Positions 27,857-39,462 of a stretch of DNA of 47,484 bases are shown one piece after another (the stretch's first letter is position 1; each line of letters begins with the position of its first letter). The stretch covers positions 1 to 47,484 of the forward strand of contig JACPOY010000012.1 in the NCBI GenBank assembly GCA_016191245.1. Reading direction: 5' to 3'. The position numbers were made by a program, and so were the translations under genes. The stretch is from Gammaproteobacteria bacterium. Its GTDB lineage: Bacteria > Pseudomonadota > Gammaproteobacteria > Berkiellales > Berkiellaceae. The notes beneath the pieces were generated by a model, which was not told the DNA's origin, ran no database searches, and was given only the letters and a program-made list of their open reading frames with translations.

Positions 27857-29830
27857 TTATCTATACATCAACCACAATAAGAGGAATATCAATCCTGTTA
27901 TCATGGCAAAAGCATAATGGTAAACATAACCTGATTGTAGGTGGCGAACTACCTTTGAAAAATAACCAATACTGTGGGCTGTACCATTGACCATCACGCC
28001 ATCAATGAGCGCTCTATCGCCAAGTCGCCAACATAACCACCCTAATCCTCTTGCGCCACCAGCAAATACCGCTTGATTAAAATCATCAAAACCATATTTG
28101 TTCACTAAGATGAAATAAATTGGTGCAAATAATTTACGAGTAAGGCGTGCTAAAACCGGCAATTGCACATAAAAGAGCCATGCAACTACAATCCCAGCCA
28201 TTGCTAAGCCAAAAGGAAGAGATTGAAATCCATGCAATGCCATTTGTGTTGCCCCATGGTATTCATGCCCAAGAGTCGCCATCACATTATGTTCAGGTAA
28301 GACAAAAATGGCGTTGCCAAAAAAACCTGCAAACAAGGGTTTGGCAAACCAAGCACCTATGACAACAGAAGGAATGGCTAATAGAACAAGTGGCATCCAC
28401 ACGACGGCTGGTGTTTCATGCAAATGGGAACGCGTATGTTCGTCCATTCGTTCTTTAGTGTGAAACACTAAGAAGAACATTCTAAAAGAATATAGTGCTG
28501 TTACAAAAACACTTCCTAATACTATCCAATAAGCAATGTTAGCACCCGGAAGTTCACTTAAGTGGACGGCTTCAATAATGGTGTCTTTGGAATAAAACCC
28601 AGAGAAAAATGGAAACCCTATGAGGGCAAGAGAGCCAATTAACATTGTAATATAGGTGATAGGCATATATTTTCGTAAACCACCCATGTTACGAATATCT
28701 TGATCATGATGCATAGCGATGATGACTGAGCCTGCTCCTAAAAAGAGAAGCGCTTTAAAAAAGGCATGTGTCATCAAGTGAAAAATGCCGGCCGAATAAG
28801 CAGACACACCTAAGGCTGTGACCATGTAACCAAGTTGCGATAATGTGGAATAAGCCACCACGCGTTTAATATCGTTTTGAACTATCCCAATTAATCCCAT
28901 TAGCAAACAAGTCGCAGATCCAATCATTAATACGAAACTTAAAGCTGTTTCAGAATATTCAAATAGCGGTGACATTCTGGCCACCATGAACACACCTGCT
29001 GTTACCATCGTTGCCGCATGGATAAGGGCAGAAATTGGGGTTGGGCCTTCCATGGAATCTGGCAGCCAAACATGTAGAGGCATTTGAGCTGATTTACCCA
29101 TGGCACCGATAAATAGCAATATGCCCATCACGGTAAATACTGACCAAGGATTGTTCGCAAAAATTTCTATAGAAGGATTTGTAGCTGCAATTGCTGGTGC
29201 TTGTTTGAAAACTTCCGCATAGTCTAAGGAACCAAACACCGACAGCACTAAGGCGATACCCAATAAAAATCCTAAATCGCCCACACGATTGACTAAGAAG
29301 GCCTTTAAATTTGCAAAAATTGCTGATTCACGTTTAAACCAAAAACCAATCAGTAAATAAGAAACTACCCCTACGGCTTCCCAGCCAAAAAACAGTTGCA
29401 GAAAATTATTTGACATGACTAACATCAACATTGCAAAAGTAAACAATGAAATGTAACTGAAAAATCGCTGATAGCCGGGATCTTCGTGCATATAGCCGAT
29501 GGTATAAATATGGACCATCCATGATACAAAAGTAACCACACACATCATTAATACCGAAAGGGGATCCAACATGAAACCCACATGGAATGTTAACGATTTG
29601 ATGCTTGCCCAAGTATAGAGATTGAAGTCCATCAGCATCGGAATGCTATGATCCCAAAACATACGTTTTGCAATATCCATGGAGGCAAAAAAGCTAATCG
29701 CCACGCCAATAATGGTTATCCAATGCGCGCCACGTCGCCCGATAACTTTCCCAAATAGCCCTGCGGCAATGGATGCAAACAGAGGGGAAAGGACAATAAT
29801 CAAACACTCAAGAGAGACACTAAGTTGCAC
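27857..29830 (-). CDS. nuoL: NADH-quinone oxidoreductase subunit L
   Basis: NuoL is the distal antiporter-like subunit and carries the long amphipathic helix that runs along the membrane arm. At 657 residues it is slightly longer than E. coli NuoL (613). Visible landmarks are LLQLFFGWEAVGVVSYLLIG, NRVGDLGFLLGI, KSAQMPLHVWLPDSMEGPTP and HAATMVTAGVFMVAR, with hydrophobic helices to the end. It starts 3 bases after nuoK. Confidence 0.96.
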   Translation of the reverse strand: MQLSVSLECLIIVLSPLFASIAAGLFGKVIGRRGAHWITIIGVAISFFASMDIAKRMFWDHSIPMLMDFNLYTWASIKSLTFHVGFMLDPLSVLMMCVVTFVSWMVHIYTIGYMHEDPGYQRFFSYISLFTFAMLMLVMSNNFLQLFFGWEAVGVVSYLLIGFWFKRESAIFANLKAFLVNRVGDLGFLLGIALVLSVFGSLDYAEVFKQAPAIAATNPSIEIFANNPWSVFTVMGILLFIGAMGKSAQMPLHVWLPDSMEGPTPISALIHAATMVTAGVFMVARMSPLFEYSETALSFVLMIGSATCLLMGLIGIVQNDIKRVVAYSTLSQLGYMVTALGVSAYSAGIFHLMTHAFFKALLFLGAGSVIIAMHHDQDIRNMGGLRKYMPITYITMLIGSLALIGFPFFSGFYSKDTIIEAVHLSELPGANIAYWIVLGSVFVTALYSFRMFFLVFHTKERMDEHTRSHLHETPAVVWMPLVLLAIPSVVIGAWFAKPLFAGFFGNAIFVLPEHNVMATLGHEYHGATQMALHGFQSLPFGLAMAGIVVAWLFYVQLPVLARLTRKLFAPIYFILVNKYGFDDFNQAVFAGGARGLGWLCWRLGDRALIDGVMVNGTAHSIGYFSKVVRHLQSGYVYHYAFAMITGLIFLLLWLMYR

Positions 29831-29833
29831 AAA

Positions 29834-30139
29834 TTACCCCTTTAACGAGTCTAACTCTTCAACATTAATCGTATTACGGCTACGAAATACGGCGACTAAA
29901 ATGGCAAGCCCAATCGCCGCCTCTGCTGCTGCAACCGTCAAGATGAAAAATACAAACACTTCTCCCACCTGATTTTGTAAAAAGTGTGAGAAAGCAACAA
30001 AATTGGTATTTACTGCCAATAAAATTAATTCAATACACATTAATAAAATAATTACGTTTTTACGATTGATATAAATCCCAGCAACGCCAATACCAAATAA
30101 CATGGCAGCCACAATCAAATATTCATATAAACCAATCAT
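29834..30139 (-). CDS. nuoK: NADH-quinone oxidoreductase subunit K
   Basis: NuoK is a three-helix membrane subunit with two buried glutamates needed for proton transfer. The 101 residues show [13 protein letters not shown] (Glu in helix 2) and [17 protein letters not shown] (Glu in helix 3). It overlaps the nuoJ stop by 4 bases and is followed by nuoL after 3 bases. Confidence 0.96.
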   Translation of the reverse strand: MIGLYEYLIVAAMLFGIGVAGIYINRKNVIILLMCIELILLAVNTNFVAFSHFLQNQVGEVFVFFILTVAAAEAAIGLAILVAVFRSRNTINVEELDSLKG

Positions 30140-30747
30140 TGTTGGTCTCCCTTCTCTGATTGCATTTTTACGATTCTTAGTCTGCTTGCTTTGTTTGCTA
30201 ATATTTGCATATTCGGCTTTTGCGTTTTGGTTTCTCTTGGCCCCCTGAAGGTAAGACCAATTGCTGCGATCATGGCTACCAACAAAATAATGCCTGCGAT
30301 TTCAAAGGGAAGTAGATAATCTGTATACAATAAATTACCTAACGATTTCACATTGCTATAATCACTGGGTTTAGGTATCGGCATAGCGACTTCATCTAAG
30401 CCAAAATGACGCTGCCCAACTGCGATAAACATTAATCCTAACAATATCCCTGAGACAAGGAGTCCGATCGGCCAATGTTTCACAAAAGAATCAGTAATCT
30501 TTGGCGCCTCAATATCTAGCATCATGACCACAAACAAAAAGAGCACCATGACCGCGCCGACATACACCAGCACCAGTACAATGGCTAAAAATTCTGATTC
30601 CAGCAACATCCAAATACCGGCCATACAAAAAAATGTAAAGACCAAATACAACACTGAACGCACAGAGTTTTTGGATATCACAACCATGGAGCTTGAAAAA
30701 ACAGCCAAGGCCGCCAAAGAGTAGAAAACGAGTTGTTGAATTGTCAT
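30136..30747 (-). CDS. nuoJ: NADH-quinone oxidoreductase subunit J
   Basis: NuoJ is a five-helix membrane subunit; its third helix takes part in the conformational coupling that drives proton pumping. The 203 residues include [20 protein letters not shown], the conserved [18 protein letters not shown] and [20 protein letters not shown]. The C-terminal tail (about 30 basic and polar residues) is longer than in E. coli (184 residues). It overlaps nuoK by 4 bases. Confidence 0.95.
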   Translation of the reverse strand: MTIQQLVFYSLAALAVFSSSMVVISKNSVRSVLYLVFTFFCMAGIWMLLESEFLAIVLVLVYVGAVMVLFLFVVMMLDIEAPKITDSFVKHWPIGLLVSGILLGLMFIAVGQRHFGLDEVAMPIPKPSDYSNVKSLGNLLYTDYLLPFEIAGIILLVAMIAAIGLTFRGPRETKTQKPNMQILANKASRLRIVKMQSEKGDQQ

Positions 30748-30756
30748 TGACTTCCC

Positions 30757-31251
30757 TTACCGGTATGGCGCATCTTCTTCACGATATTGGGCAATACGAG
30801 CCTCATATTTATCACCAATTGCTAATAATTTTTGTTTATCTAAAATATTCTCACCACGTTCTAAAAAGGCATAATTCGACAAATCAGTTTCAACGATAGA
30901 GTCTACTGGGCATGATTCTTCACAAAAGCCGCAATAGATACATTTGAATAAATCAATTTCATAACGTGTTGTTCTTCTACTACCATCTTCACGCATAGTG
31001 GAATCAATGGTAATCGCGAGCGCAGGACAGACCGCTTCACACAATTTACAAGCAATACAACGCTCCTCTCCATTGGGGTAACGTCTTAGCGCATGAATGC
31101 CACGAAAACGAACAGAACGAGGCGTTTCTTCTTCGGGGTACTGAATAGTTATTTTACGTGCAAATAAATGCCTGCCCGTTAACCGTAATCCCATGAGGAG
31201 TTCCCACAAGGTGAAACTTTTAATGAGATGGACTATTTTTTGAAAAGCCAT
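30757..31251 (-). CDS. nuoI: NADH-quinone oxidoreductase subunit I
   Basis: NuoI holds iron-sulphur clusters N6a and N6b, which pass electrons towards N2 and quinone. The 164-residue protein has two ferredoxin motifs, [12 protein letters not shown] (65-76) and [12 protein letters not shown] (104-115), each followed by a Pro as required for the paired 4Fe-4S arrangement. It lies between nuoH and nuoJ with gaps of 18 and 9 bases. Confidence 0.97.
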   Translation of the reverse strand: MAFQKIVHLIKSFTLWELLMGLRLTGRHLFARKITIQYPEEETPRSVRFRGIHALRRYPNGEERCIACKLCEAVCPALAITIDSTMREDGSRRTTRYEIDLFKCIYCGFCEESCPVDSIVETDLSNYAFLERGENILDKQKLLAIGDKYEARIAQYREEDAPYR

Positions 31252-31269
31252 TTCTTTTCTCTCTATACC

Positions 31270-32298
31270 CTATGCAAACCAAGGGGCTAAATGAAGTTTA
31301 ATTGCTATTGTCTCAACAACAATCCAAAAGAAGGTAACCGGAATAAATATTTTCCAGCCCAATCGCATGATTTGATCATAACGATATCTTGGAAAGGTCG
31401 CGCGAAACCAAAGATATAACAATAAAAAGAATCCAACTTTTGCAAATAACCAGATAATGCCTGGCACCCAATTTAACTTCGATTGGATAAAAGGAATACC
31501 TTCAAAGGGTGACAGCCATCCCCCCATGAACATCAGCACACACAGTGTCGATAATAAGATCATGTTGGCATATTCAGCTAAGAAAAATATAGCAAACGTC
31601 ATACCGGCATATTCAACATGAAAACCAGCTACAATTTCTGACTCACCTTCGGCCACATCAAAAGGCGCACGATTAGTTTCAGCAACCGCGGAGATCCAAT
31701 AAACAACAAAAAGCGGAAACAATGGCAGCCAATACCAATGTAAAAAGCCGCCCTGTTGCGCATGCACTATATCAGATAAATTCATACTACCTGCGGCCAT
31801 GAGCACACCAACTAGTGCAAAGCCCATTGCAATTTCATAGGACACCACTTGTGCAGCAGAACGCAAAGCGCCCAAGAATGCATATTTAGAATTGGAAGCC
31901 CAACCTGCAATAATAATTCCGTAGACCCCAAGAGATGTCATGGCAAGCAAAAATAGCAAACCCGCATTAATATTGGCTAATACCAACCCATCACTAAAAG
32001 GAATAATTGACCAAGCCACTAATGCCGGAGCAAAAGCTAAAATCGGCGCGACAATGAAAAGAAATTTATTTGATTTTACAGGTAAGACAATTTCTTTAAA
32101 TAGTAATTTAAAAACATCGGCAAAGGGTTGGAACAGTCCAAAAGGACCGACACGATTAGGCCCAATTCGTACTTGAATGTAACCAATGATCTTTCGCTCG
32201 GCATATGTTAGATAAGCCACTGCCAAGATCAAGGGTAGGATAATCACCAAACTTTTGATGACAATCTCAGCTAATGTTGTTAACCACTCCATTATCAC
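31270..32298 (-). CDS. nuoH: NADH-quinone oxidoreductase subunit H
   Basis: NuoH is the membrane subunit that shapes the quinone-binding chamber at the junction with NuoB and NuoD. The 342 residues give about eight helices with the signatures [20 protein letters not shown] and [20 protein letters not shown], the charged loop lining the quinone site. It follows nuoG by 12 bases. Confidence 0.97.
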   Translation of the reverse strand: MIMEWLTTLAEIVIKSLVIILPLILAVAYLTYAERKIIGYIQVRIGPNRVGPFGLFQPFADVFKLLFKEIVLPVKSNKFLFIVAPILAFAPALVAWSIIPFSDGLVLANINAGLLFLLAMTSLGVYGIIIAGWASNSKYAFLGALRSAAQVVSYEIAMGFALVGVLMAAGSMNLSDIVHAQQGGFLHWYWLPLFPLFVVYWISAVAETNRAPFDVAEGESEIVAGFHVEYAGMTFAIFFLAEYANMILLSTLCVLMFMGGWLSPFEGIPFIQSKLNWVPGIIWLFAKVGFFLLLYLWFRATFPRYRYDQIMRLGWKIFIPVTFFWIVVETIAIKLHLAPWFA

Positions 32299-32310
32299 CT
32301 TACTGTATCC

Positions 32311-34710
32311 TCACGATGGTTTTAATTCTATCAATCCAAAAGGCGCACCTAATGTTTGGGTTTCTTTAATACTAGCCGCTACCATAGCCACGCCTTGTGG
32401 AATGCGTGAATCGATTTCAATTGGCAAAGGTGTTGTGCTTTGATTCCCATCTTGTATGACCCACACTTGTTGTCCCATTTGTATACCAAGACGGCTAGCA
32501 TCATCTGCATGGATGATGACTTTTGCTACATCTGCATCTTGGGATTGCCCTAATGCAGGAGCGCGTCGTGTTATACCATCGACATGATAAAGTGAGGTAG
32601 GCGCAAGCCTGATAAACATATTGCCTTTGGCTGCATCATTTCTTGTCACATTTAAAGGCATGCTCAATAAATTATCTGAAAACAGCGGATGACTAGCACG
32701 CAACGCTTTCAAGTTACCTAAAATTTCTTCGCTGCTTTGATAATTGAAACCGGGGATATCCCACAAATTCGCCATCACACGTAACACCTTCCATGCAGGT
32801 CGGCTTTGGGCATAAGGATTGACTGCTTGTGTAAAGCTGTGCCAATCGCCAAAGGCATTCACATAGGTTCCAGACATTTCAGAAATAGGCGTAATGGGTA
32901 ATAACACATCTGCATAATCACGAAGTGCATCAGAATCAAAGGCGGTGAGTGCGACAACAATTTGCGCTTGTTTGAGTGCATCAACAGATATTTTAGGTGA
33001 TGCACAATCCAATTCAGGTTCACACCCTAATAGGATATATCCTTTACGTGGGTGCAACATCATCTCTTGGGCAGTTAATCCTAAAGTGGAAGCATCATGC
33101 TGTCCCATTGGTAAACGATGCGGAACCGCACCACTTAACCAACCACCCGCGCTGTTAGCCCCATTGGACATTTCTCCCCATGTTGCTTGTGTCAACTGGG
33201 CGAATATTCTGCTTAAAGCATAAATTAAATGCGCCTCAGGATTATCCCAAGCATAAGATCCCAAAATAATAGTATTTTTGTTAGAGGCTAGCATTGCTTT
33301 GGCGATAGTGGATGCTGTTTCAGATGGCATCACGTTAGCAAGATCTTTTTGTACTTCTGGAGATATCTCTGCCATTCGTTCATTGTCGACCCCAGCAAGC
33401 GCTGCTTTGACTACTTCCATCAGGCTTTCAATAATATTGCCTCTTTGTGCCACAATTTGTGATTCGATGGCAAAATTGAAGCTGACTTCGTATGGATTGA
33501 CTGCAAAGATTTTTGCGCCATGCAAATGGGCTTTACGAATTCTGTGATTAACCAGTGGTTGCTCTTTTTGAATATTGCTGCCAATGACAAGGATGTGCTC
33601 TTGCGTTTCTAATTCATTGAGCTTGATTCCTAGATTGGGATATGCCCCAGCAAATTCCTGATGTCGATTGTCTATTTGGCGTAGACGATGATCAATATTA
33701 TGACATCCTTGATGCCTTAATATTTTTTGCAATAAATAAAATTCTTCACATGTACTATTAGGTGAAGCTAATGCGCCAATATTTTCAGGCCCATCGGTAA
33801 TAACTTTTTGTAAATTTTCCACAGCAAAACTTAACGCTGTTGGCCAATCGACCTCTTTCCAGTTATTGTCCTTTTTTATCCATGGCTTTGTTAATCGCTC
33901 TGGATGATTAAAACCTTCATAACTGAACCTGTCTCTATCAGACAACCACACTTCGTTTAATTCTTCATTTTCGCGCGGCAATGCTCGCATGACTTTGTCA
34001 TCATGCGCATGGAAAAATAAATGTGAACCAACACAATCGTGTGCAGAAACAGAAGGCATGGCTGTTAATTCCCATGCACGAGCTTGAAATCGAAATGGTT
34101 TTGAGGTTAATGCGCCAACAGGACATAGATCAATGACATTGCCTGAGAGTTCTGAATTCACACTTTTTTCAATGTAGGTTCCAATTTCCATGAATTCGCC
34201 GCGACCTGTTGCGCCTAATTCACGCTGACCTGCAATTTCTGATCCGAAACGTACACATCTTGTACAATGAATGCAGCGTGTCATATCCGTGTTAATCAAT
34301 GGACCAATATCTTTGTCTTTGACGACTCGCTTTTTTTCATTATAACGCGAGCTGCTTTTTCCATATTCTAACGCGACATCTTGCAGTTCACATTGACCAC
34401 CTTGATCACAGATAGGGCAATCTAGCGGATGATTAATCAATAGAAATTCCATCACCGCTTTTTGTGCTTCTCTTGCACGATTTGATGTTGTGTATATTTT
34501 CATACCATCAGAAACAGGAGTTGCACATGCTGGAAGTGGCTTAGGTGCTTTTTCAACTTCCACCAAACACATGCGGCAATTTGCAGCAATAGATAATTTT
34601 TTATGATAGCAAAAGCGAGGAATTTCAATTCCAATACTGTCTGCAGCCTCAATAATCATCTGACCAGGACGTGCTTCAACTTTTTTATCATCTATCTCGA
34701 TGGTAACCAT
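32311..34710 (-). CDS. nuoG: NADH-quinone oxidoreductase subunit G
   Basis: NuoG is the large iron-sulphur subunit of the peripheral arm. The 799 residues hold an N-terminal 2Fe-2S site (C34, C45, C48, C62), the His-ligated 4Fe-4S site HPLDCPICDQGGQCE and a further 4Fe-4S site around CIHCTRCVRF and LCPVGALTSKPF. A molybdopterin-oxidoreductase-like domain follows. The extra N7-cluster cysteines seen in E. coli (CxxCxxxC) are not obvious, which fits the shorter length. Confidence 0.96.
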   Translation of the reverse strand: MVTIEIDDKKVEARPGQMIIEAADSIGIEIPRFCYHKKLSIAANCRMCLVEVEKAPKPLPACATPVSDGMKIYTTSNRAREAQKAVMEFLLINHPLDCPICDQGGQCELQDVALEYGKSSSRYNEKKRVVKDKDIGPLINTDMTRCIHCTRCVRFGSEIAGQRELGATGRGEFMEIGTYIEKSVNSELSGNVIDLCPVGALTSKPFRFQARAWELTAMPSVSAHDCVGSHLFFHAHDDKVMRALPRENEELNEVWLSDRDRFSYEGFNHPERLTKPWIKKDNNWKEVDWPTALSFAVENLQKVITDGPENIGALASPNSTCEEFYLLQKILRHQGCHNIDHRLRQIDNRHQEFAGAYPNLGIKLNELETQEHILVIGSNIQKEQPLVNHRIRKAHLHGAKIFAVNPYEVSFNFAIESQIVAQRGNIIESLMEVVKAALAGVDNERMAEISPEVQKDLANVMPSETASTIAKAMLASNKNTIILGSYAWDNPEAHLIYALSRIFAQLTQATWGEMSNGANSAGGWLSGAVPHRLPMGQHDASTLGLTAQEMMLHPRKGYILLGCEPELDCASPKISVDALKQAQIVVALTAFDSDALRDYADVLLPITPISEMSGTYVNAFGDWHSFTQAVNPYAQSRPAWKVLRVMANLWDIPGFNYQSSEEILGNLKALRASHPLFSDNLLSMPLNVTRNDAAKGNMFIRLAPTSLYHVDGITRRAPALGQSQDADVAKVIIHADDASRLGIQMGQQVWVIQDGNQSTTPLPIEIDSRIPQGVAMVAASIKETQTLGAPFGLIELKPS

Positions 34711-34725
34711 CTTTTCTCCTGAGCA

Positions 34726-36006
34726 TTATGCTGCAACGATTGATCGCTTATTTTCAATCATATACACAAATTCATTTCTATAATGTTTGAGGAAACTTCG
34801 AACGGGCATGGCGGCGGCATCGCCGAGTGCACAAATGGTTCGCCCCATTATTTTATCAGCAACGTCATCTAGCACATCCAAATCGTTAAGATTTCCTTCC
34901 CCGTGCATAATCCGATGTAACATACGTGCCAACCAACCTGTTCCTTCACGACAAGGTGTACATTGCCCACATGACTCTTCAAAATAAAAATCGGAAATAC
35001 GAGCCAGCATTTTGACCATACATGTCGTTTCATCCATCACAATCACGGCACCCGATCCCAACATGGAACCGGCCTTGGAGATGGAGTCATAATCCATATT
35101 CAGCTCCATCATCATTTCGCCTGGTAAAATTGGCACTGAGGAGCCCCCAGGAATCACCGCTTTTAACTTGCGACCGTCTTTCATTCCACCGGCCATTTCC
35201 AATAATGTTTTAAATGGAGTCCCGAGCGGAATTTCATAATTACCAGGTTTGTTAACATGACCTGACATGCAAAATATTTTAGTACCGCCATTGTTGGGTT
35301 TACCGAGTTCTAAAAACCAAGTACCGCCATGTTGCAAAATGACAGGCACCGAGGCGTAGCTTTCAGTATTGTTAATATTTGTTGGGCGACCATATATCCC
35401 AAAATTAGCTGGGAACGGTGGTTTAAAACGGGGTAAACCTTTTTTCCCTTCTAATGAATCCATCAGGGCTGTTTCTTCACCACAAATATAAGCGCCAGCC
35501 CCAAGCACATTATGCAATTCAAAATCAAAACCGCTTCCCAATAAATTTTTACCCAGTAAGCCAAGCTCACGTGCTTCCTTGAGTGCTTGTTCCATGCGTT
35601 GAAAAGGTTCAATAAATTCGCCACGTAAATAGTTATAACCCACCGTGGCATTCATCACGTAACCTGCAATCGCCATGCCTTCAATTAATTGATGTGGATT
35701 GAATCGTAAAATATCTCTGTCTTTGCAAGTGCCCGGTTCACCTTCATCGGAATTACAAAGCACATATTTTTGACCAGGCTTATTGCGAGGCATAAAGCTC
35801 CACTTTAAGCCGGTTGGAAAGCCTGCACCACCTCGCCCGCGTAAATTAGAGATTTTCAATTCATTGACAATATCATCCGGAGATCTTTTTTCAGTTAAGA
35901 TTTTCTTCCAGACTTCATAACCACCCACAGACAGATAAGCTTCAAGAGACCATGGTTTCTCTAAATGTAGGGTACGAAAACAGACAAGATTAGTTGGTAC
36001 ACTCAT
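34726..36006 (-). CDS. nuoF: NADH-quinone oxidoreductase subunit F
   Basis: NuoF binds NADH and FMN and holds the 4Fe-4S cluster N3, the electron entry of complex I. The 426-residue protein has the nucleotide-binding loop [14 protein letters not shown] (56-69), the FMN-contact segment [14 protein letters not shown] and the cluster ligands [12 protein letters not shown] near 350. It lies 4 bases after nuoE and 15 bases before nuoG. Confidence 0.97.
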   Translation of the reverse strand: MSVPTNLVCFRTLHLEKPWSLEAYLSVGGYEVWKKILTEKRSPDDIVNELKISNLRGRGGAGFPTGLKWSFMPRNKPGQKYVLCNSDEGEPGTCKDRDILRFNPHQLIEGMAIAGYVMNATVGYNYLRGEFIEPFQRMEQALKEARELGLLGKNLLGSGFDFELHNVLGAGAYICGEETALMDSLEGKKGLPRFKPPFPANFGIYGRPTNINNTESYASVPVILQHGGTWFLELGKPNNGGTKIFCMSGHVNKPGNYEIPLGTPFKTLLEMAGGMKDGRKLKAVIPGGSSVPILPGEMMMELNMDYDSISKAGSMLGSGAVIVMDETTCMVKMLARISDFYFEESCGQCTPCREGTGWLARMLHRIMHGEGNLNDLDVLDDVADKIMGRTICALGDAAAMPVRSFLKHYRNEFVYMIENKRSIVAA

Positions 36007-36010
36007 TGGG

Positions 36011-36520
36011 TTATTCCTTAGATGCTAAAATCTCATCGATTTTTATCGTATCGAGATTTTCATAGTAGTCAGACCCAATTTGCATAGCAGGTGCCCCGCA
36101 ACAAGCCGCTAAGCATTCCACAGATTTTAACGTGAATTTACCATCGGGTGTTGTTTCGCCAACCTCAATCCCTAATTTACTTTTTAGATAGTCCATTATT
36201 TTATCGGAACCAAGCAACATGCAGGATATATTAGTACAAACACAAATCTTATGTTTGCCAACAGGTTTTAATTCAAACATGCTATAAAATGTAGCAACTT
36301 CATACACTGCAATTTTGGGCATGCCTAAATAAGCAGCAACTGCCTCTATTAACTCATTCGTTAAAAAACCTGCATTTTCATTTTGTACAAAAGTAAGGGC
36401 GGCAATCACTGCAGATTGTTTCTGATCATCAGGATATTTTAATACCCAATGATCGATATGATTTCTCGCATTTTGCGATAACGTATCAGGCGAAATTAAT
36501 TTTTTTGCAATGCCGCTCAC
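36011..36520 (-). CDS. nuoE: NADH-quinone oxidoreductase subunit E
   Basis: NuoE is the small peripheral-arm subunit that holds the 2Fe-2S cluster N1a. The 169 residues show the ligands C95 and C100 (CVCTNISC) and C136 and C140 (CLAACCGAP), the thioredoxin-like arrangement of the family, and the EVATFYSMF motif. It overlaps nuoD by 4 bases. Confidence 0.97.
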   Translation of the reverse strand: MSGIAKKLISPDTLSQNARNHIDHWVLKYPDDQKQSAVIAALTFVQNENAGFLTNELIEAVAAYLGMPKIAVYEVATFYSMFELKPVGKHKICVCTNISCMLLGSDKIMDYLKSKLGIEVGETTPDGKFTLKSVECLAACCGAPAMQIGSDYYENLDTIKIDEILASKE

Positions 36521-37770
36521 CTGTCAATCTCCCCAAATACAATATCCTGGGAACCAATCACTGCAACCACATCGGCAATCATGTGCCCTTTTACCATTTC
36601 ATTCATGGCTGCTAAATGGGGGAATCCTGCTGCGCGTACTTTTACCCGATAAGGTTTATTGGCACCATCGGAAACAATATAGACACCAAATTCCCCTTTT
36701 GGATGTTCAACAGCAGCGTAACTTTCTCCCTCAGGAACACAATATCCTTCTGTAAATAATTTGAAATGATGAATTAATGATTCCATATCATCTTTCATTT
36801 CTTCACGATGTGGCGGGATAATTTTATGATCATCAATAATCACAGGTCCCGGGTTATCACGTAACCATTGAACGCACTGGCGAATAATTTTATTGCTTTG
36901 ACGCATTTCCTCTACACGAACCAAATATCTATCGTAGCAGTCGCCTTCCTTTCCAATCGGAATATCAAAGTCCATTTTATCGTACACGGCATAGGGTTGT
37001 TTTTTTCGTAAATCCCATTCAACGCCAGAGCCTCTTAACATCGGACCTGTAAAACCTAAGTTCAACGCTCTTTGACGTGACACAACGCCTATCCCTACAG
37101 TTCGTTGTTTCCAAATTCGATTGTCCGTCAGCAAGGTCTCGTAATCATCAACACATTTTGGAAATCTTTGAGTAAAATTCCAAATAAAATCCAATAATGA
37201 ACCTGAGCGTTCTTCGTTTAATTTTTTGACATCTTTTTCAGAATGCCACATTGAAGATTTATACTTAGGCATAGCACCTGGTAAATCACGATAAACGCCA
37301 CCTGGTCGATAATAGGTTGCATGCATGCGGGCACCACTGACGGCTTCATAGCAATCCATCAAATCTTCACGCTCACGAAAAGCATACAAAAAGACGGTCA
37401 TCGCGCCGATATCCAACGCATGAGCCCCAATCCACATTAAATGATTCAGAATACGAGTAATTTCGTCAAACATGACTCGAATGTACTGAGCCCGAAGTGG
37501 TGGTGTAATACCAAGAAGTTTTTCTATCGCTAATACATATCCATGTTCATTACACATCATGGATACATAATCTAATCGGTCCATATAACCAATGCTTTGA
37601 TTAAATGGTTTATTCTCAGCTAGTTTTTCTGTGGCACGATGCAATAAACCAACGTGCGGATCGGCATGTTGAACGACTTCTCCGTCTAATTCTAAAATTA
37701 AGCGCAACACCCCGTGTGCCGCGGGATGTTGTGGCCCAAAATTCATGGTGTAGTTTTTAATTTCAGCCAT
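36517..37770 (-). CDS. nuoD: NADH-quinone oxidoreductase subunit D
   Basis: NuoD is the 49-kDa-type subunit and forms the quinone site with NuoB. The 417 residues begin [19 protein letters not shown] (the conserved quinone-loop His) and contain [10 protein letters not shown] and the C-terminal DIVFGEIDR. It is separate from NuoC, unlike the fused NuoCD of E. coli, and its start overlaps the nuoC end by 8 bases. Confidence 0.97.
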   Translation of the reverse strand: MAEIKNYTMNFGPQHPAAHGVLRLILELDGEVVQHADPHVGLLHRATEKLAENKPFNQSIGYMDRLDYVSMMCNEHGYVLAIEKLLGITPPLRAQYIRVMFDEITRILNHLMWIGAHALDIGAMTVFLYAFREREDLMDCYEAVSGARMHATYYRPGGVYRDLPGAMPKYKSSMWHSEKDVKKLNEERSGSLLDFIWNFTQRFPKCVDDYETLLTDNRIWKQRTVGIGVVSRQRALNLGFTGPMLRGSGVEWDLRKKQPYAVYDKMDFDIPIGKEGDCYDRYLVRVEEMRQSNKIIRQCVQWLRDNPGPVIIDDHKIIPPHREEMKDDMESLIHHFKLFTEGYCVPEGESYAAVEHPKGEFGVYIVSDGANKPYRVKVRAAGFPHLAAMNEMVKGHMIADVVAVIGSQDIVFGEIDR

Positions 37771-38449
37771 GATTTCCTTCTTGTTCTATTTGATTTTTCG
37801 CTTTACGGATAACTTTGGGCACTAAGGTACGAGGAACGATGTCTACTGGATCGTAAATCACTCTTTGTAGCTTTGCGTCATATCGCACTTCAACATTTCC
37901 AACTAAAGGAAAGTCTTTTCTAAAAGGATGGCCAACAAAACCATAATCGGTCAAAATGCGTCGTAAATCTGGGTGGTTTGCAAATAAAATTCCATATAAA
38001 TCAAATGCTTCTCTTTCATACCAATTAGCACTATTGTACACACCAACAACGGAGTCAATAATAGGCTCATGATCAGAGACGAAACACTTTAATCTAATTC
38101 TTTGATTATGGCTGATAGATAAAAGATGATACACAACCGCAAGACGTGGTTTTTTCCAACTGCTATTGGGGTTGATTTGTGAGATAGGACGCACTCCCCG
38201 TTCAAAGCCCTTTCCACTTGCTTCGAAAGTTTCCCATTCACTACATCCATAATGTAAGTAATCAACGCCACATAAATCTATCAGCATTTCAAACTGAAAA
38301 CGTTCATCATCGTGTAATTGTTGACAGACCTTCACAATGTCATGCGTTTTCACTTCTACGGTGAGTTCACCATAAGCAATGGTTATTGCTTCAATATGGG
38401 GGCCAAAGGTTGTTTGTAATTGTTCAGCCAAAGTTTCCAAATGACTCAT
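37763..38449 (-). CDS. nuoC: NADH-quinone oxidoreductase subunit C
   Basis: NuoC is the 30-kDa-type structural subunit of the peripheral arm. The 228 residues carry the family signature [20 protein letters not shown] followed by [19 protein letters not shown]. It overlaps nuoB by 4 bases at its start and nuoD by 8 bases at its end, so the three are probably translated as a coupled set. Confidence 0.96.
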   Translation of the reverse strand: MSHLETLAEQLQTTFGPHIEAITIAYGELTVEVKTHDIVKVCQQLHDDERFQFEMLIDLCGVDYLHYGCSEWETFEASGKGFERGVRPISQINPNSSWKKPRLAVVYHLLSISHNQRIRLKCFVSDHEPIIDSVVGVYNSANWYEREAFDLYGILFANHPDLRRILTDYGFVGHPFRKDFPLVGNVEVRYDAKLQRVIYDPVDIVPRTLVPKVIRKAKNQIEQEGNHG

Positions 38450-38931
38450 TGCTCACTCCTTGCAATGGTATTGGTTCTGCGAATTTTATTTTGTAATTGC
38501 AAAATCCCATAAAGCAAAGCTTCTGCAGTGGGCGGGCAACCAGGCACATAAACATCTACTGGTACAACGCGATCACAACCTCGAACAACAGAGAACGAAT
38601 AATGATAGTATCCGCCACCATTAGCACATGAACCCATTGAGATAACCCATCTAGGCTCTGCCATTTGATCGTAAACTTTACGTAATGCTGGTGCCATTTT
38701 GTTACATAAAGTACCAGCTACAATCATGACATCACTTTGGCGAGGACTTGGTCTGAAAACGATACCAAATCGGTCTAAGTCATAACGAGATGCACCTGCA
38801 TGCATCATTTCCACCGCGCAGCACGCTAAGCCGAAAGTCATTGGCCACATAGAACCTGTTCTGGCCCAGTTAACGAGTTTGTCTACTGATGTCGTTACAA
38901 ATCCTTTCTTGAGTACGCCATTCATTCCCAT
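38446..38931 (-). CDS. nuoB: NADH-quinone oxidoreductase subunit B
   Basis: NuoB holds cluster N2, the last iron-sulphur centre before quinone. The 161 residues (start ATG 38931, chosen for the AAGGGG site 7 bases upstream; an ATG at 38925 overlapping the nuoA stop is also possible) show the unusual tandem cysteines in [10 protein letters not shown], then [25 protein letters not shown] and [14 protein letters not shown]. It overlaps both nuoA and nuoC. Confidence 0.96.
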   Translation of the reverse strand: MGMNGVLKKGFVTTSVDKLVNWARTGSMWPMTFGLACCAVEMMHAGASRYDLDRFGIVFRPSPRQSDVMIVAGTLCNKMAPALRKVYDQMAEPRWVISMGSCANGGGYYHYSFSVVRGCDRVVPVDVYVPGCPPTAEALLYGILQLQNKIRRTNTIARSEQ

Positions 38932-39278
38932 TCTAGCGCCCCTTTTTTCCACTCATAAAGAAAGCCTACCAGCAACAAACCTAAAAAGATCCCCATGGCA
39001 ATTACCCCAGCCCAAGCCATTTTTGACAGCACGACCGCCCATGGAAATAAAAATGCCACTTCAAGATCAAAAATAATAAAAAGGATGGCAATCAGATAGA
39101 ACCTGACATCAAATTTCATGCGTGAGTCTTCAAAAGGTTCAAATCCGCATTCATATTGCGAAACTTTTTCTGCATCAGGATGGTGAGGAGAGATTAATGC
39201 ACCCAAACCTATTAGCAAAACAGGAATACCCACAGCAAGCGCCATGAAGATGAGGATAGGAAGGTAATTCTCTAACAC
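38922..39278 (-). CDS. nuoA: NADH-quinone oxidoreductase subunit A
   Basis: NuoA is a three-helix membrane subunit of complex I and the first gene of the operon. The 118 residues start at a GTG with an AAGGA site about 10 bases upstream, and include [20 protein letters not shown], the loop near the quinone cavity, and [17 protein letters not shown]. The 185-base interval to tRNA-Leu upstream should contain the operon promoter, but I see no strong sigma-70 pair. Confidence 0.96.
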   Translation of the reverse strand: MLENYLPILIFMALAVGIPVLLIGLGALISPHHPDAEKVSQYECGFEPFEDSRMKFDVRFYLIAILFIIFDLEVAFLFPWAVVLSKMAWAGVIAMGIFLGLLLVGFLYEWKKGALEWE

Positions 39279-39412
39279 TTTTTAGAATCCTTACCGAAAG
39301 AAATACATTTACCAAACATAACAAAAGCCCCCACCATATTAACGATGGAAGCGATTGAATAAAAGCTTTTAATTTATTAGTCCTTTAGACCCGGGAATTA
39401 AGATGATGTCCA

Positions 39413-39454
39413 CCGCTAACGCTTCGATTCGCGATGTTCATCGCGTTAGAGCGG
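39413..39454. repeat. Nested palindromes downstream of tRNA-Leu
   Basis: CCGCTAACGC (39413-39422) pairs with GCGTTAGAGCGG (39443-39454, two extra bases), while inside it GCGATG-TT-CATCGC (39431-39444) forms a second hairpin that shares bases with the first. The two structures compete. No T-run follows on either strand, so a plain intrinsic terminator is unlikely. Confidence 0.5.
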
Positions 39455-39462
39455 TAAGCTGA

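Noticed and set aside
36517..38449. Fused NuoCD
   Set aside because: nuoC and nuoD overlap by 8 bases but are in different frames with separate start and stop codons, so they are two proteins.
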